Source of the DNA: Deinococcales bacterium
Lineage (GTDB): Bacteria; Deinococcota; Deinococci; Deinococcales; JAAFIG01
NCBI GenBank assembly: GCA_025359505.1
Contig: JANYHH010000101.1
Location: forward strand, 62,001-126,000
Length of the DNA stretch: 64,000 nt
Direction of reading: 5' to 3'
The notes beneath the pieces were generated by a model. The model saw nothing but the letters and a program-made list of their open reading frames with translations, made no database searches and had not been told where the DNA came from. Position 1 is the stretch's first letter. Every line of letters starts with the position of its first letter. Below are positions 51,901-60,921 of this stretch, piece by piece. A program made the translations under genes and the position numbers.

Positions 51901-53343
51901 ATGAATCTGAAACTGTTACTGGCTGGCGCGTTGACCCTCGTGTCCGGGGCGGCATTCGCGCAATCGAACCCTCGAGTCACCCCGCAAGCGGTGATCGTCA
52001 ATCCCGTGGAAACAGCGCTGAAAGTCAATGTCGCCATTGACAAGGGCGGCAACAACCCGCTCTACATTGAGGGCGAGAAGCAGCGCATCAGCGTCAACGT
52101 CAACCAAGACGCCTATGTCTACGTCTTCAACATTCAGGCGAACGGCGATGTCGCGGTGCTGCTCCCCAACGGCTTCTCGGGCGGTACGCCGTTCCTGCGT
52201 GCCGGTGAAACCCGCACGTTTCCCACGCCGAACGCTGGGTACGAGCTGACCATCGGCGCTCCGTATGGGCAAGAGAAAATTTTGGCACTAGCCAGCAAAA
52301 CGCAACTCAACCTTGGGCAAATCATCCCGCAAATCGGCAACAACCAGATCGTCAACGCGACCGTGCAAGGTCAGGACGGCTTAGCCCGTGCTCTAGCTGT
52401 GGTCGTCACGCCGCTGCCCGCGCAGGGCTGGGTCACGGATGTCGCTGACTTTCAGACCCGCTCGAGGGTCGTCGCTCCAGCAACGGGGACGCTGGTCGTC
52501 AATGTCAACCCGAACGGCGCGAACGTGTCCTTGGACGGCGTGCTGATCGGTCGCGGCGATACGCGCCGCGTCGTTCCTGCCGGTCAGTACACGGTGCGCG
52601 TGTCCTTGGGCGGCTTCCAAGACTTCCAGCAAGCCATCACGGTGCAGGGCGGTCAGACCGTCACAGTCAACGCAAATTTGAACGCCGTCGCCGTCAACGG
52701 CACACTGCAAGTCAACGTCAGCCCGAACGGTGCGAACGTCTCCATTGACGGCGTACTGATCGGTCGCGGTGACACCACTCGCGTCCTGCCCGCCGGTCAG
52801 TACACCTTGCGCGTCAGCGCTGCCGGTTATCAAGACTTCCAGCAAGCCGTCACGATCCGCAATGGTCAGACGACGCAAGTCAATGCGAACTTGCAGCAAA
52901 TTCAAGTCAACGGCACGTTGCAGGTCTTCGCTCCCGAAGGCTCGAGCGTGTCCTTGGACGGTGTGCTGATCGGTCGCGGTAACACCAGCCGCGTCGTGCC
53001 CGCCGGTCAGTACACGGTGCGCGTGTCGTTGAATGGCTTCCAAGACTTCCAACAAGTGGTCACGGTGCAAAACGGTCAGACCGTGACCGTGCAAGCCAAC
53101 CTGCAACCCGTTGCGAGAGAAGGCACGCTGATCGTTCGCAGCAACATCGCGGGCGCAAGGGTGTTCATCAACGGCAACGAGGTCGGTGTCATCAACTCCA
53201 ACGGCAGCTTGACCGTACAGGGCCTGCCGATCGGTTCGCACGAACTGGTGTTGATCGCCCCGGGTTTCCGCGCTTCGGTGCAGAACTTCAGCATCAACGG
53301 CGGTCAGACCACGACCGTCACCGCGAACCTCAACCGACTCTAA
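51901..53343 (+). CDS. Exported DUF4384/PEGA-repeat protein
   Basis: This 480-residue protein has a signal peptide ending at SGAAFAQ (about residue 20). Residues about 55-135 form a DUF4384-like domain (QRISVNVNQDAYVYVFNIQA, LPNGFSGG). Four PEGA repeats follow, beginning at residues 196, 267, 338 and 408, with a core SLDGVLIGRGDTRRVVPAGQY and QDFQQAITVQGGQTVTVNAN (read in parts). The first three are nearly identical, also in DNA (bases 52486-53121). PEGA domains usually sit on the outside and bind surface structures. The RBS AAAGGAG lies before ATG 51901. A strong terminator follows. Confidence 0.88.
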   Translation: MNLKLLLAGALTLVSGAAFAQSNPRVTPQAVIVNPVETALKVNVAIDKGGNNPLYIEGEKQRISVNVNQDAYVYVFNIQANGDVAVLLPNGFSGGTPFLRAGETRTFPTPNAGYELTIGAPYGQEKILALASKTQLNLGQIIPQIGNNQIVNATVQGQDGLARALAVVVTPLPAQGWVTDVADFQTRSRVVAPATGTLVVNVNPNGANVSLDGVLIGRGDTRRVVPAGQYTVRVSLGGFQDFQQAITVQGGQTVTVNANLNAVAVNGTLQVNVSPNGANVSIDGVLIGRGDTTRVLPAGQYTLRVSAAGYQDFQQAVTIRNGQTTQVNANLQQIQVNGTLQVFAPEGSSVSLDGVLIGRGNTSRVVPAGQYTVRVSLNGFQDFQQVVTVQNGQTVTVQANLQPVAREGTLIVRSNIAGARVFINGNEVGVINSNGSLTVQGLPIGSHELVLIAPGFRASVQNFSINGGQTTTVTANLNRL

Positions 53344-53378
53344 GCGAATCTCCTGCGAGCTAGACTGCTCTCAACAGA

Positions 53379-53406
53379 GGGACGGGTGAAACCCCGTCCC
53401 TTTTTT
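53379..53406 (+). terminator. Intrinsic terminator after the PEGA gene
   Basis: GGGACGGG and CCCCGTCCC form a stem with a TGAAA loop and a run of six T, 36 bases past the stop. Confidence 0.9.
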
Positions 53407-53552
53407 CATGGCCCGAAGTCTGTCAACTCGAGGCGAATTCCTGCTGCTCGAGTCACACGTCCAGCACAGCTCCGAAGCGGTCGTGAGTGAGACTTGATCG
53501 AACCCAGCCCTATACTTGGGGTCAGGAAACATTTCTCTCCTAAATAGGCTGG

Positions 53553-56500
53553 GTGCACTCTGTGGACGGTGATTTACAGCAGGTCGCGGGGCGCTTGACG
53601 GGCTTGACCTTGAAGCGTTCTGGCTTTGCGCTGGGCGTTTACGGTCCGCCCGGCATCGGCAAGACCCACGCGGTGCTGGCGCTCTTGCGCGGCGCACAAT
53701 GCCGCTCACTCACGGTTCACGCGACCCAGCCGCTTGCGGGAACCTTGCTCCGACTGCCGCGCCCGAAGAAGCTCAGCGCGTGGCTCGAGCGGGGCTTGGA
53801 GCGTTTGCGAAGCGGTGAAACGCTGGCATCTGAAGCGCTGCTGCAAACCTTAGCGGGCGTGCTGAGCGCCAACGCACCGTTTATTCTGCACGTTGAAGAC
53901 CTGCACGAAGCCAGCTCAGAACGATCAGAGTTCTGGACGCAACTGGCTTTGATGATCCCACGTCTGCGTGGCGTGGCGTTGATCGTCACCACTCGCACCC
54001 AGCCACCCGCACCGCTCGAGGCGATGGGACTCTCGCCGCTGACCCGCACTGGCTCAGACGCATTGCTCGAGGCTGAGGCGGGCGCGACGCTGCCCCGCGA
54101 AGCCCTCGAGTGGATTTTTGAACACGCCATTGGCAACCCGCTTTTTACCCTCGAGTTTTTTAGGTTTCTGGCCCGCCAAGGCGCATTGTGGAACGACGGG
54201 CATCGCTGGCGCTGGCGCACCCCGCAACGTGGCGCGATGCCAGTGACGATTGAGGCGCTGATCGAGCAAATACTGAACGAAGCGGGCAGCACACCTACCC
54301 TCGAGCGAGCGTTGCAGGCGCGGGCGGTCTTGGGGATGGCCGCGACACCAGCACTGTGGGCGAGCGTGGCTGAACTGACCCCGCAAACCCTCGAGCTGGT
54401 CAGCGCTGACCTCGAGCGGCTGGGCGTGTGTACGAGCGGTGACTTCGCCCACCCGCTGTACTGCGAGGTCGCGCTGGGTCAGGTGAGTCTCGAGGGGCGG
54501 CGCTCGTTGGCGCGACGGGCGATTAAATGCCTAAAGGGCGACCCTCGAGCGGCGGCGGGCTTCGTTCAAAACGCTGGGCTGAAGGCTGACGAAGCCCTCG
54601 AGTGGTTTCGGCGGGCGGCACTGGCGGCGCAACGGGCGGGCGACGAGATTCAAGCGGCGCAGTTTACGTCTCAAGCCGTGCAGTACGTGCATGGTGACGA
54701 ACGGGCAAGTCTCGCGCTCAGCGCAGCTCGAGCCTTACGAAACGTTGATGCGCTCCAAGCCGTCAAACTGCTCGAGCAGGCGCTTTTCGTGCAACCCGAT
54801 CTGCCCGATGCGATTTGCTTGCTGATCGAGCTGTCCATCAGCCTGCGGCGCGATGCGGAAGTCGAGCCTTTACTATTGCGGCTCGAGGGGTTGTACGAGC
54901 GCGGTCTGCGCTGGGTCGCGCAGTGTGTCAAAGTCCAATGCGCTTTCAAGCGATACGCTGAAGTGTTGGCGCTGTGGCAAGCCAACCCAAATCTGACTGA
55001 CCAAAGCCAGTTCAACGTCGTGCCAGAGATTTGCAGGGCGCTGTCCTCGTGCGGCCGCACAGCCGAGGCTCGAGCGATTGCCGAAGCAGGCTTAGCGCAG
55101 CTTAGTCTGGATGCGAACGAGCGCGGGCGGACGCTCGAGGCGATTGCCGAAACTTGTTTCTATCAGGGCAAGTATTTGGAAGCCGCCGATTGGTACGCGC
55201 AGTCTCACGCGCTGCTGGAACGCAGCGGCAACCTCAAAGCGATTGCGTCCATCCTGTACAACCGTGCGATGTGCCTGCGTTACGCCGGGGATTGGTCGCA
55301 ATCCACTGCCGATATTCAAACCAGCATCGCGCTAGAGGAGCAAATCGGCAACATCAGCGGCGCAATCAAGTCGAAAATCAGCCTCGGCGTGCAATGGCAC
55401 TCGCAGGGGCAGTATGAGCGAGCCGAAGAGCTGTATTTGGAATGTCTACATGAGCTGAGTTTTCTGGCGCTCTCGAGCGATGTTGTGACCTGCGAGATCA
55501 ACCTCAACGCCCTGCATCTGGACTGGCACTCGAGCCACAGCGCTTTGCTGGCCGTCAAGTATGGCTACGCGGCGCTGAAACACGCGCAGAGGCTTGGTGA
55601 TCTGGCTGGCGTGGCCAGCGCGTTGGCCCACGCGAGTTTCGCGGAAAGTATTCAAGGCAACGGTCAGACCGCGTTGCAACTGGCGGACGACGCGCTCGAG
55701 CGAGCCAGCGAGATTGGCTTTGCGAACCTGATTCGCAAGGCTGGGGATGCGCGGCGCAGGGCGCTCGAGGCGCTCGGCGAGCCGATGGCTGCGTTGGAGA
55801 TTCTGCGAACGCTGATGAGTGAAGCCGAAACCAACGGTAACGACGCGCTGATCCAGCATTACGGCTTGGAGATTGACCGTCACACCAACGATCTCACAAG
55901 TGCTCGGCAGCGCCTCGAGTGGTACAAAGCGCGAGGCAGGCTGCACGGCGTTCATAAGGCGTTGCGCTACTTCCCAGAACTCGCTGTTCAACCCGCGCCG
56001 CTCGAGTCATCACCCGCCCGACTCGAGGTGCTGGGCACAATGCAAACCAGTCTCGAGGGTACAGCCTCACCCGTGCGCGGACGCAAACGCCAAGAGTTGC
56101 TGGCGCTGCTCTTAGAGGCGCGAATCTCTGGGCGCGGTGAGGTGGCTAAGCTCGAGCTGCTGGACGCGCTCTACCCGGACGCCGATGAGCTTCAAGCCAG
56201 CGCGGGCTTGCGCGACGTGATCTATCAACTCCGCTCGAGCCTCGGGGACGGCGCGGTGATGACGACCACCCACGGTTACGCGCTGGGGAATCTCGGCAGC
56301 GACGTTGAGGATTTCCTGAAATCTGGCGACACGCGGTTGTGGCGCGGCACGTACCTGCAAGGGCTGATGCTTGCTGGGTCGGACACCGTGTTCGAGAGTA
56401 TGTACTTAGCCCTGCGTTCTCGAGCTGAGACATTACTTCAAACCGATCCCGCAGAAGCGGCTCGAGTCGGGCGTTTGCTGTGCGACGCTGACCCTTACGA

Positions 56501-56663
56501 TCTTGAGGCGGTGCAGTTGACGCTTTCTGGCTTGCGGGTTGGGGGCAATCACCGCAGCCTCTCGAGGGTCTACGAACAAGCCCGAACGCGGTTCTTGGAG
56601 ATCGGTGAAACGCTGCCCAACGCTTGGCAAGATTTTCTGATGCCGGTCAGCGCGAGCGACTGA
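53553..56663 (+). CDS. Large NTPase-TPR-winged helix transcriptional activator (SARP-like, reversed order)
   Basis: This 1036-residue protein starts at GTG 53553 (or GTG 53562). Walker A is GPPGIGKT at residues 31-38 and Walker B is in FILHVEDLHE near residue 118. Residues about 350-800 are helical TPR-like repeats (EAADWYAQSHALLERSGN, YERAEELYLECLHELS). The last part, beginning ARLEVLGTMQTSLEG near 810, matches a winged-helix/BTAD-like output domain (RGRKRQELLALLLEAR, LELLDALYPDADELQ, LWRGTYLQGLML). Actinobacterial SARP proteins have the DNA-binding part first; here it is last. It probably senses a signal through NTPase and TPR and activates nearby genes. Targets are unknown. Confidence 0.82.
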   Translation: MHSVDGDLQQVAGRLTGLTLKRSGFALGVYGPPGIGKTHAVLALLRGAQCRSLTVHATQPLAGTLLRLPRPKKLSAWLERGLERLRSGETLASEALLQTLAGVLSANAPFILHVEDLHEASSERSEFWTQLALMIPRLRGVALIVTTRTQPPAPLEAMGLSPLTRTGSDALLEAEAGATLPREALEWIFEHAIGNPLFTLEFFRFLARQGALWNDGHRWRWRTPQRGAMPVTIEALIEQILNEAGSTPTLERALQARAVLGMAATPALWASVAELTPQTLELVSADLERLGVCTSGDFAHPLYCEVALGQVSLEGRRSLARRAIKCLKGDPRAAAGFVQNAGLKADEALEWFRRAALAAQRAGDEIQAAQFTSQAVQYVHGDERASLALSAARALRNVDALQAVKLLEQALFVQPDLPDAICLLIELSISLRRDAEVEPLLLRLEGLYERGLRWVAQCVKVQCAFKRYAEVLALWQANPNLTDQSQFNVVPEICRALSSCGRTAEARAIAEAGLAQLSLDANERGRTLEAIAETCFYQGKYLEAADWYAQSHALLERSGNLKAIASILYNRAMCLRYAGDWSQSTADIQTSIALEEQIGNISGAIKSKISLGVQWHSQGQYERAEELYLECLHELSFLALSSDVVTCEINLNALHLDWHSSHSALLAVKYGYAALKHAQRLGDLAGVASALAHASFAESIQGNGQTALQLADDALERASEIGFANLIRKAGDARRRALEALGEPMAALEILRTLMSEAETNGNDALIQHYGLEIDRHTNDLTSARQRLEWYKARGRLHGVHKALRYFPELAVQPAPLESSPARLEVLGTMQTSLEGTASPVRGRKRQELLALLLEARISGRGEVAKLELLDALYPDADELQASAGLRDVIYQLRSSLGDGAVMTTTHGYALGNLGSDVEDFLKSGDTRLWRGTYLQGLMLAGSDTVFESMYLALRSRAETLLQTDPAEAARVGRLLCDADPYDLEAVQLTLSGLRVGGNHRSLSRVYEQARTRFLEIGETLPNAWQDFLMPVSASD

Positions 56664-56725
56664 ATTCCCGAATCAAATCTCACCATGCCCGCCACGTAAC
56701 TGGAGTCCAAAGAAACGAGGCTGAT

Positions 56726-57739
56726 GTGTTCGCAACCAATGAAAACGGGGACAATTTTGCGGACATGACGTTTCTGGTGCGGGCGTTTCAAGTCTCCAAA
56801 ATGATCCAAGTCGCGGCCGCCCTCGAGTTAGCAGATCGCGTGGCGGACGGCGCAAAACCGATCACCGCGTTGGCGCTCGAGGCGGGTGCAGAACCGACGA
56901 TGCTGCTGCGCTTGTGCCGGGCGCTGGCTGCCTTCGGCATCTTCGCGGTGGACAGTGACGGGAACCTCAGTCAGACCGCCCGCTCAATGCACCTGCGCCA
57001 AACGGCCGCGCCGACGCTGCACCACGCCGCCCGCTACTACGCCTCACCGCACATCACGGCCTCGTGGGCGCAGCTCGAGCATGCGGTTCGCACGGGTGAA
57101 TCGGCATTTCAAGCGGTGTACGGGATGCCGAAATTCGACTATCTGCAAACGCACCCGGACGAAGCGCAAGTGTTCGACGCCTTCATGCGCCACAGCCCCG
57201 AGGATCGCCACGCGGCGGTGGTTGCCGCTTACGACTTCTCCGAGGCTGGTTTGGTGGTGGACATCGGCGGTGGCAACGGTGCGCTGCTCGCAGCAATCCT
57301 AGAAGCGAATCCGCAAGCTCGAGCGGTACTGTTCGATCAAGCGCACGTTGTGGCGGGCGCGGCTGATTCCTTTGAGCTATTCGCTCACCGCTTACAAGTT
57401 GCGACAGGGAGTTTCTTCCAGAGCGTCCCCGTCGGCGGCGATGTCTACACCATGTCCCAGATTTTGCACGACTGGAACGACGCTGACTGCTTGAGCATCC
57501 TGACGAACGTTCGCGCCGCCATGCGACCCGGCACGCGATTGCTGGTGATCGAACGGCTGCTCGAGGGGATCAGCAACCCGATGGTTTACCTGTCCGACAT
57601 CAACATGATGGTGAATTTGCAGGGACGCGAACGCACATTTGAGGAGTTCACAGATTTGCTGACGCAGAGCGGGTTCTTTGCGCCTCGAGTCGTCCGCACG
57701 CGCTCATCGTTTTCTATCCTCGAGACCGTCCGGCTTTGA
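56726..57739 (+). CDS. O-methyltransferase (SAM-dependent, dimerising type)
   Basis: This protein of about 337 residues has an N-terminal dimerisation winged helix (QVSKMIQVAAALELADRVAD, ARSMHLRQ) and a C-terminal Rossmann fold with the SAM motif VVDIGGGNGALLAAIL, then FDQAHVVAGAADSF and the catalytic-region YTMSQILHDWNDADCLSIL. This is the acetylserotonin O-methyltransferase/polyketide methyltransferase group, which methylates small hydroxylated metabolites. I choose GTG 56726, with GAGG five bases upstream, over ATG 56765, which has no ribosome site. It starts about 60 bases after the large regulator gene. The substrate is unknown. Confidence 0.88.
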   Translation: MFATNENGDNFADMTFLVRAFQVSKMIQVAAALELADRVADGAKPITALALEAGAEPTMLLRLCRALAAFGIFAVDSDGNLSQTARSMHLRQTAAPTLHHAARYYASPHITASWAQLEHAVRTGESAFQAVYGMPKFDYLQTHPDEAQVFDAFMRHSPEDRHAAVVAAYDFSEAGLVVDIGGGNGALLAAILEANPQARAVLFDQAHVVAGAADSFELFAHRLQVATGSFFQSVPVGGDVYTMSQILHDWNDADCLSILTNVRAAMRPGTRLLVIERLLEGISNPMVYLSDINMMVNLQGRERTFEEFTDLLTQSGFFAPRVVRTRSSFSILETVRL

Positions 57740-57824
57740 AAGCTTCATCGGCGCAAACCCTTCAGTTTCCGACTCCCATCTGACCGAGCGAGGACTACCT
57801 TCTCACTTGGAAGGAGACCCGAAT

Positions 57825-58067
57825 GTGGAAGACGAGCCAAGGGGCAGCCTCACCTACCGCCTCTGCCCGCGCTGCGCCCGCGCAGTACCGATCCGTTCAA
57901 CAGAGCGCTACTGCATCAACGACGGAAACTGGCTGCTCGAGGCGTGCCCGCTGTGTGGGGCAGCCATCACCAGTCCGTACACACGCTTTTGCGGTTGTTG
58001 CGGTCTCGAGTTCGCTCACCTGATCGTTGACGCCAAAGCCCTTACCGCAAAGGAGTTGCCCGAATGA
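57825..58067 (+). CDS. Double zinc-ribbon protein coupled to a lipoprotein peptidase
   Basis: This 80-residue protein starts at GTG 57825 with AAGGAG eight bases upstream; an ATG at 57823 is in another frame. Cys pairs at 14/17 (LCPRC), 41/44 (CPLC) and 56/59 (CGCC), with an extra Cys at 30 and 58, suggest one complete zinc ribbon and a partial second one. No membrane segment or signal peptide is seen. Its stop overlaps the ATG of the peptidase lipoprotein (ATGA at 58064), so they are co-translated. Cytosolic zinc ribbons coupled to an exported peptidase are unusual; the role is unknown. Confidence 0.7.
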   Translation: MEDEPRGSLTYRLCPRCARAVPIRSTERYCINDGNWLLEACPLCGAAITSPYTRFCGCCGLEFAHLIVDAKALTAKELPE

Positions 58068-60802
58068 ACCATCAGTGGATCAAATCGTTGTTCGTCCCAT
58101 TGCTGGCAGCCGCACTGGTTGCCTGCCCGACCGACACACCCCCAGCCGAAACGCTCTATATCAAGAGCAACGCGTGGAGCAGCGAGATTCCCTCGAGCGC
58201 CGATCAAGTGAGTGCCGCAGAGTTTAAGAATCGCGTCGCCTCTGGTGAGCTGAAATTACTGAGCGACACCTCAGTGGCAACACAGCAGCAAACCCGCGAA
58301 AAGCAGTACCAAGACGACAAGGCGTTTTTGCAGGTCATCCCAAACAAAGACCCAAACCTGCTCGCGTTGCTGGCTGAAGCCGCCTCGAGTCCGAACTACG
58401 ACGCGGATCGTGCTGTGGTTGGGCCAGATGGTCAGCGTGTGATGGTCTTTGGGTTGGGCACGCAGCTTCGCAACGCAGCCGATGTGTACAAGCGTTCGCA
58501 GAGTGTGGACAACGCACTGGCGAGTTACAGTCAAATTTACGACCTGCTGCCCGCTGATCTGAAATCCCAAGCGGCCACGCTGGACAGCCTCAAAGCAGCC
58601 TCGCTCGCTGCGATTCAAGCCGCCCTGAGCCAAGTCAACGACTTGCTGGGCGCGAACCCTAGCACGCTCAAAACGGCTCGGCTCGAGGTTGGCAATGCAG
58701 CGGGCAGCGGTCTGCGCCCGCAAGTCTTTAACGCGGGTAACGGAACGGACAACAACGGCGTGTGCAGCCCCGCGAACCTCGCACAGCGCTACTGGTTTCC
58801 GCTGAAAAACTTCGTCAGCCCCATGAAAAGTCAGGGTCAGCGCGGCACGTGTTGGGCGTTCGCAGCCATCGGCGCAGTCGAAAGCCGCGAGCGGGTGCAG
58901 AACAACAACCCCGTCAACCTGTCAGAGCAGTTTCTGGTCAACAAAGTCAAACAGGCTTGGTCACCGAACGATTACGTCGAAGGTGGCTCATCAGACTACG
59001 CGCTCGAGACGGCAATCACAAAAGGACAGGTATTGCCGCCAGAAGCTTTCTGGACGTACAACCCAGCCTTGGGTCGCACCAGCGATGAAGACAAAGACGG
59101 GAAAATCAGCACGTATTTTTTTACTTGCGTCAGCGGGCTTTCTCGAGTTGGAGGTGGTTTTGATCCCTACACGGGCACGTGTTCGGATACCGCACATCAA
59201 AGCAAACTGGTTTGTACGTTGGTAGAGGGGGCAAAGTATTGCAGTTCGACTGCGGTTACCTACAGTGGCGGCGGGGTCTCTTCAGGCAAAACCACGCAAA
59301 TCTGGAGTAACGGTTCACCGTTTTTCCTGAACAGTTATCGGCAATTGCTTTCGCAAGGCAACGTGCTGATAGCAAGTTTTCCGACCTACAAAGGTTTCCA
59401 AGACGATGTAAAAGGGGTAAGTGAAGCAGACATCACCAAGCGCGGCGTGGTCAGCAATTACAGCCGAACCAAGCTCAAAGATGGCAAGGAGGTGGACGGC
59501 TCTTACGGCGGTCACGTCGTGCAGATTGTCGGTTTCCTCAGCAACGATGACCTGAAGGTTGTCGGCATCACGCCGAACATTGGCGGCGGCGGGTATTTCA
59601 TCGTCAAAAACTCGTGGGGCTGCTTCGCGGGTGACGGCGGTTATTACTACGTGCCCGCCGATTACGTCAGCAGCATTTTCAATGACATCAGCGTGCTGAA
59701 CTTTGATAATCGCCGCAGCGATGCTTGGAACCGTGAACTGGCTACACCCGGTGGCGCGGACGCACCAACGATTAATGCCAAGGCCTTGAACGTTCGCGTT
59801 GATCTGCGAGTAGAAACCGATCTGGCGAAGTTCTTCAAAGTATCCCACCCAGTCGCCAAAAGCGTGAACCTCAGCGTCACCTCCGATAAAGACGGCAGCC
59901 TGTACAACGGGGCTTGGAACACAGACCCCAACGCCCTGTTCGGCTCGAGCCTGAAATTCACGTTTGCCACACCCGGCACTCGCACGTTGACCCTCGTGGC
60001 GAAGTACGGCAGCAATCAAACGCGGAATATTATCAACGTGGACGCGGTGAACACCCCGCCGACCCTCGAGCTGCAACAGAGCGGCAATCCGCTTCAGGGC
60101 GAGGATTACTTCGTTACCGCCGCGATCAAAGACATCAACCAGACCGACCTCAGCACACTCTGTCCCAACACGGTCTGGTCGGTGGACGCACCTGACACGT
60201 TGTCCAGCACGACGGGTTGCGCGGTCAAGGTCAAGTTTGGAGTGCAAGGCGCACGAACCCTCAAGGTCAGCACCACCGACAGCGACGGCGCAATCGGCTC
60301 GAGCCAAGTGACGCTGACGGTTCTGCCGCCGCCCGCCAATCCTTTCCCGCGCATTGCTAGCAGTGGCGTGTTCTCGAGGGAGTTTCGCGGTGGTGGCTCG
60401 AGCTTACGGACTTGCTCCGATTTTAGCGTCAGTGGCGGCAGCACGATTGACCTGCGACAAGATGGTTGCACCTTCAGCATTGCGGGAACGCAACCAGCGC
60501 GTTACTCAGCATCAGTGGTCGTCGAAAACCCGTCAAGTGAAACGCTAACCTACGACTGGAAACTGCTGGTGAAGAACTTTTTGGGCGTCGAATCTGAGTT
60601 GCTCATCGCCAATGCCTCGAGTAAACCCTCATTGGCGATGAAGTACGTGCTAACGGTCAATGGAGCGCCAATCGCTGGCTTGTTGGTGACTCAAGACTGC
60701 AAAGTCACTCTCAAAGTCAACGCGCCAGATGTGGCTCGCAGCAAAGGGCCAATCACGGTCTGGAGCGGCAAGTGTTCCTACGAACTGCCCGGGCCGCGCT
60801 GA
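58064..60802 (+). CDS. Papain-like (C1) cysteine peptidase lipoprotein with Ig-like C-terminal domains
   Basis: This 912-residue protein has a lipoprotein leader (QWIKSLFVPLLAAALVAC, lipid Cys21). A propeptide-like helical region (residues about 60-220) precedes the C1 catalytic domain: Gln257, Cys263 in GTCWAF, His484 in GGHVVQIV, and Asn516 in VKNSWG. The residue that is Cys22 in papain is Arg260 here. Insertions around residues 335-420 carry extra Cys. The last 350 residues are beta-rich with PKD/Ig-like patterns (TPGTRTLTLVAKYGS, QGARTLKVSTTDSDG). It is probably anchored to the outer or inner membrane and faces outward. It is co-translated with the zinc-ribbon protein. Confidence 0.85.
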   Translation: MNHQWIKSLFVPLLAAALVACPTDTPPAETLYIKSNAWSSEIPSSADQVSAAEFKNRVASGELKLLSDTSVATQQQTREKQYQDDKAFLQVIPNKDPNLLALLAEAASSPNYDADRAVVGPDGQRVMVFGLGTQLRNAADVYKRSQSVDNALASYSQIYDLLPADLKSQAATLDSLKAASLAAIQAALSQVNDLLGANPSTLKTARLEVGNAAGSGLRPQVFNAGNGTDNNGVCSPANLAQRYWFPLKNFVSPMKSQGQRGTCWAFAAIGAVESRERVQNNNPVNLSEQFLVNKVKQAWSPNDYVEGGSSDYALETAITKGQVLPPEAFWTYNPALGRTSDEDKDGKISTYFFTCVSGLSRVGGGFDPYTGTCSDTAHQSKLVCTLVEGAKYCSSTAVTYSGGGVSSGKTTQIWSNGSPFFLNSYRQLLSQGNVLIASFPTYKGFQDDVKGVSEADITKRGVVSNYSRTKLKDGKEVDGSYGGHVVQIVGFLSNDDLKVVGITPNIGGGGYFIVKNSWGCFAGDGGYYYVPADYVSSIFNDISVLNFDNRRSDAWNRELATPGGADAPTINAKALNVRVDLRVETDLAKFFKVSHPVAKSVNLSVTSDKDGSLYNGAWNTDPNALFGSSLKFTFATPGTRTLTLVAKYGSNQTRNIINVDAVNTPPTLELQQSGNPLQGEDYFVTAAIKDINQTDLSTLCPNTVWSVDAPDTLSSTTGCAVKVKFGVQGARTLKVSTTDSDGAIGSSQVTLTVLPPPANPFPRIASSGVFSREFRGGGSSLRTCSDFSVSGGSTIDLRQDGCTFSIAGTQPARYSASVVVENPSSETLTYDWKLLVKNFLGVESELLIANASSKPSLAMKYVLTVNGAPIAGLLVTQDCKVTLKVNAPDVARSKGPITVWSGKCSYELPGPR

Positions 60803-60921
60803 GAACTGTGTCAACTACTCGAGCCAAACGAAAACCATCAACCAACGCTCAGAACAGCTTTGAAGCGCGTAACTCGAGCGCGTCGTGGATCCAAAGCCCT
60901 TGCCACGAAGGAGTCCCGCCA

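Noticed and set aside
52486-53121. Regular repeats considered as a CRISPR-like array
   Set aside because: The units are 210-213 bases, in frame, and encode PEGA domains, so they are coding repeats.
53494-53516. TTGATC and TATACT as a promoter before the large regulator gene
   Set aside because: The spacing is only 11 bases, too short for a standard sigma-70-type promoter.
57823-58023. ATG-started frame (66 codons) at 57823
   Set aside because: It uses the same ribosome site as the zinc-ribbon gene but runs in a different frame with low-complexity Ala/Ser/Arg composition; the GTG at 57825 gives the Cys-pair protein coupled to the peptidase.
59315-60307. 330-codon frame antisense to the papain-like peptidase
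   Set aside because: The peptidase frame contains the catalytic Cys/His/Asn set and a lipobox; the antisense frame has no recognisable domain.
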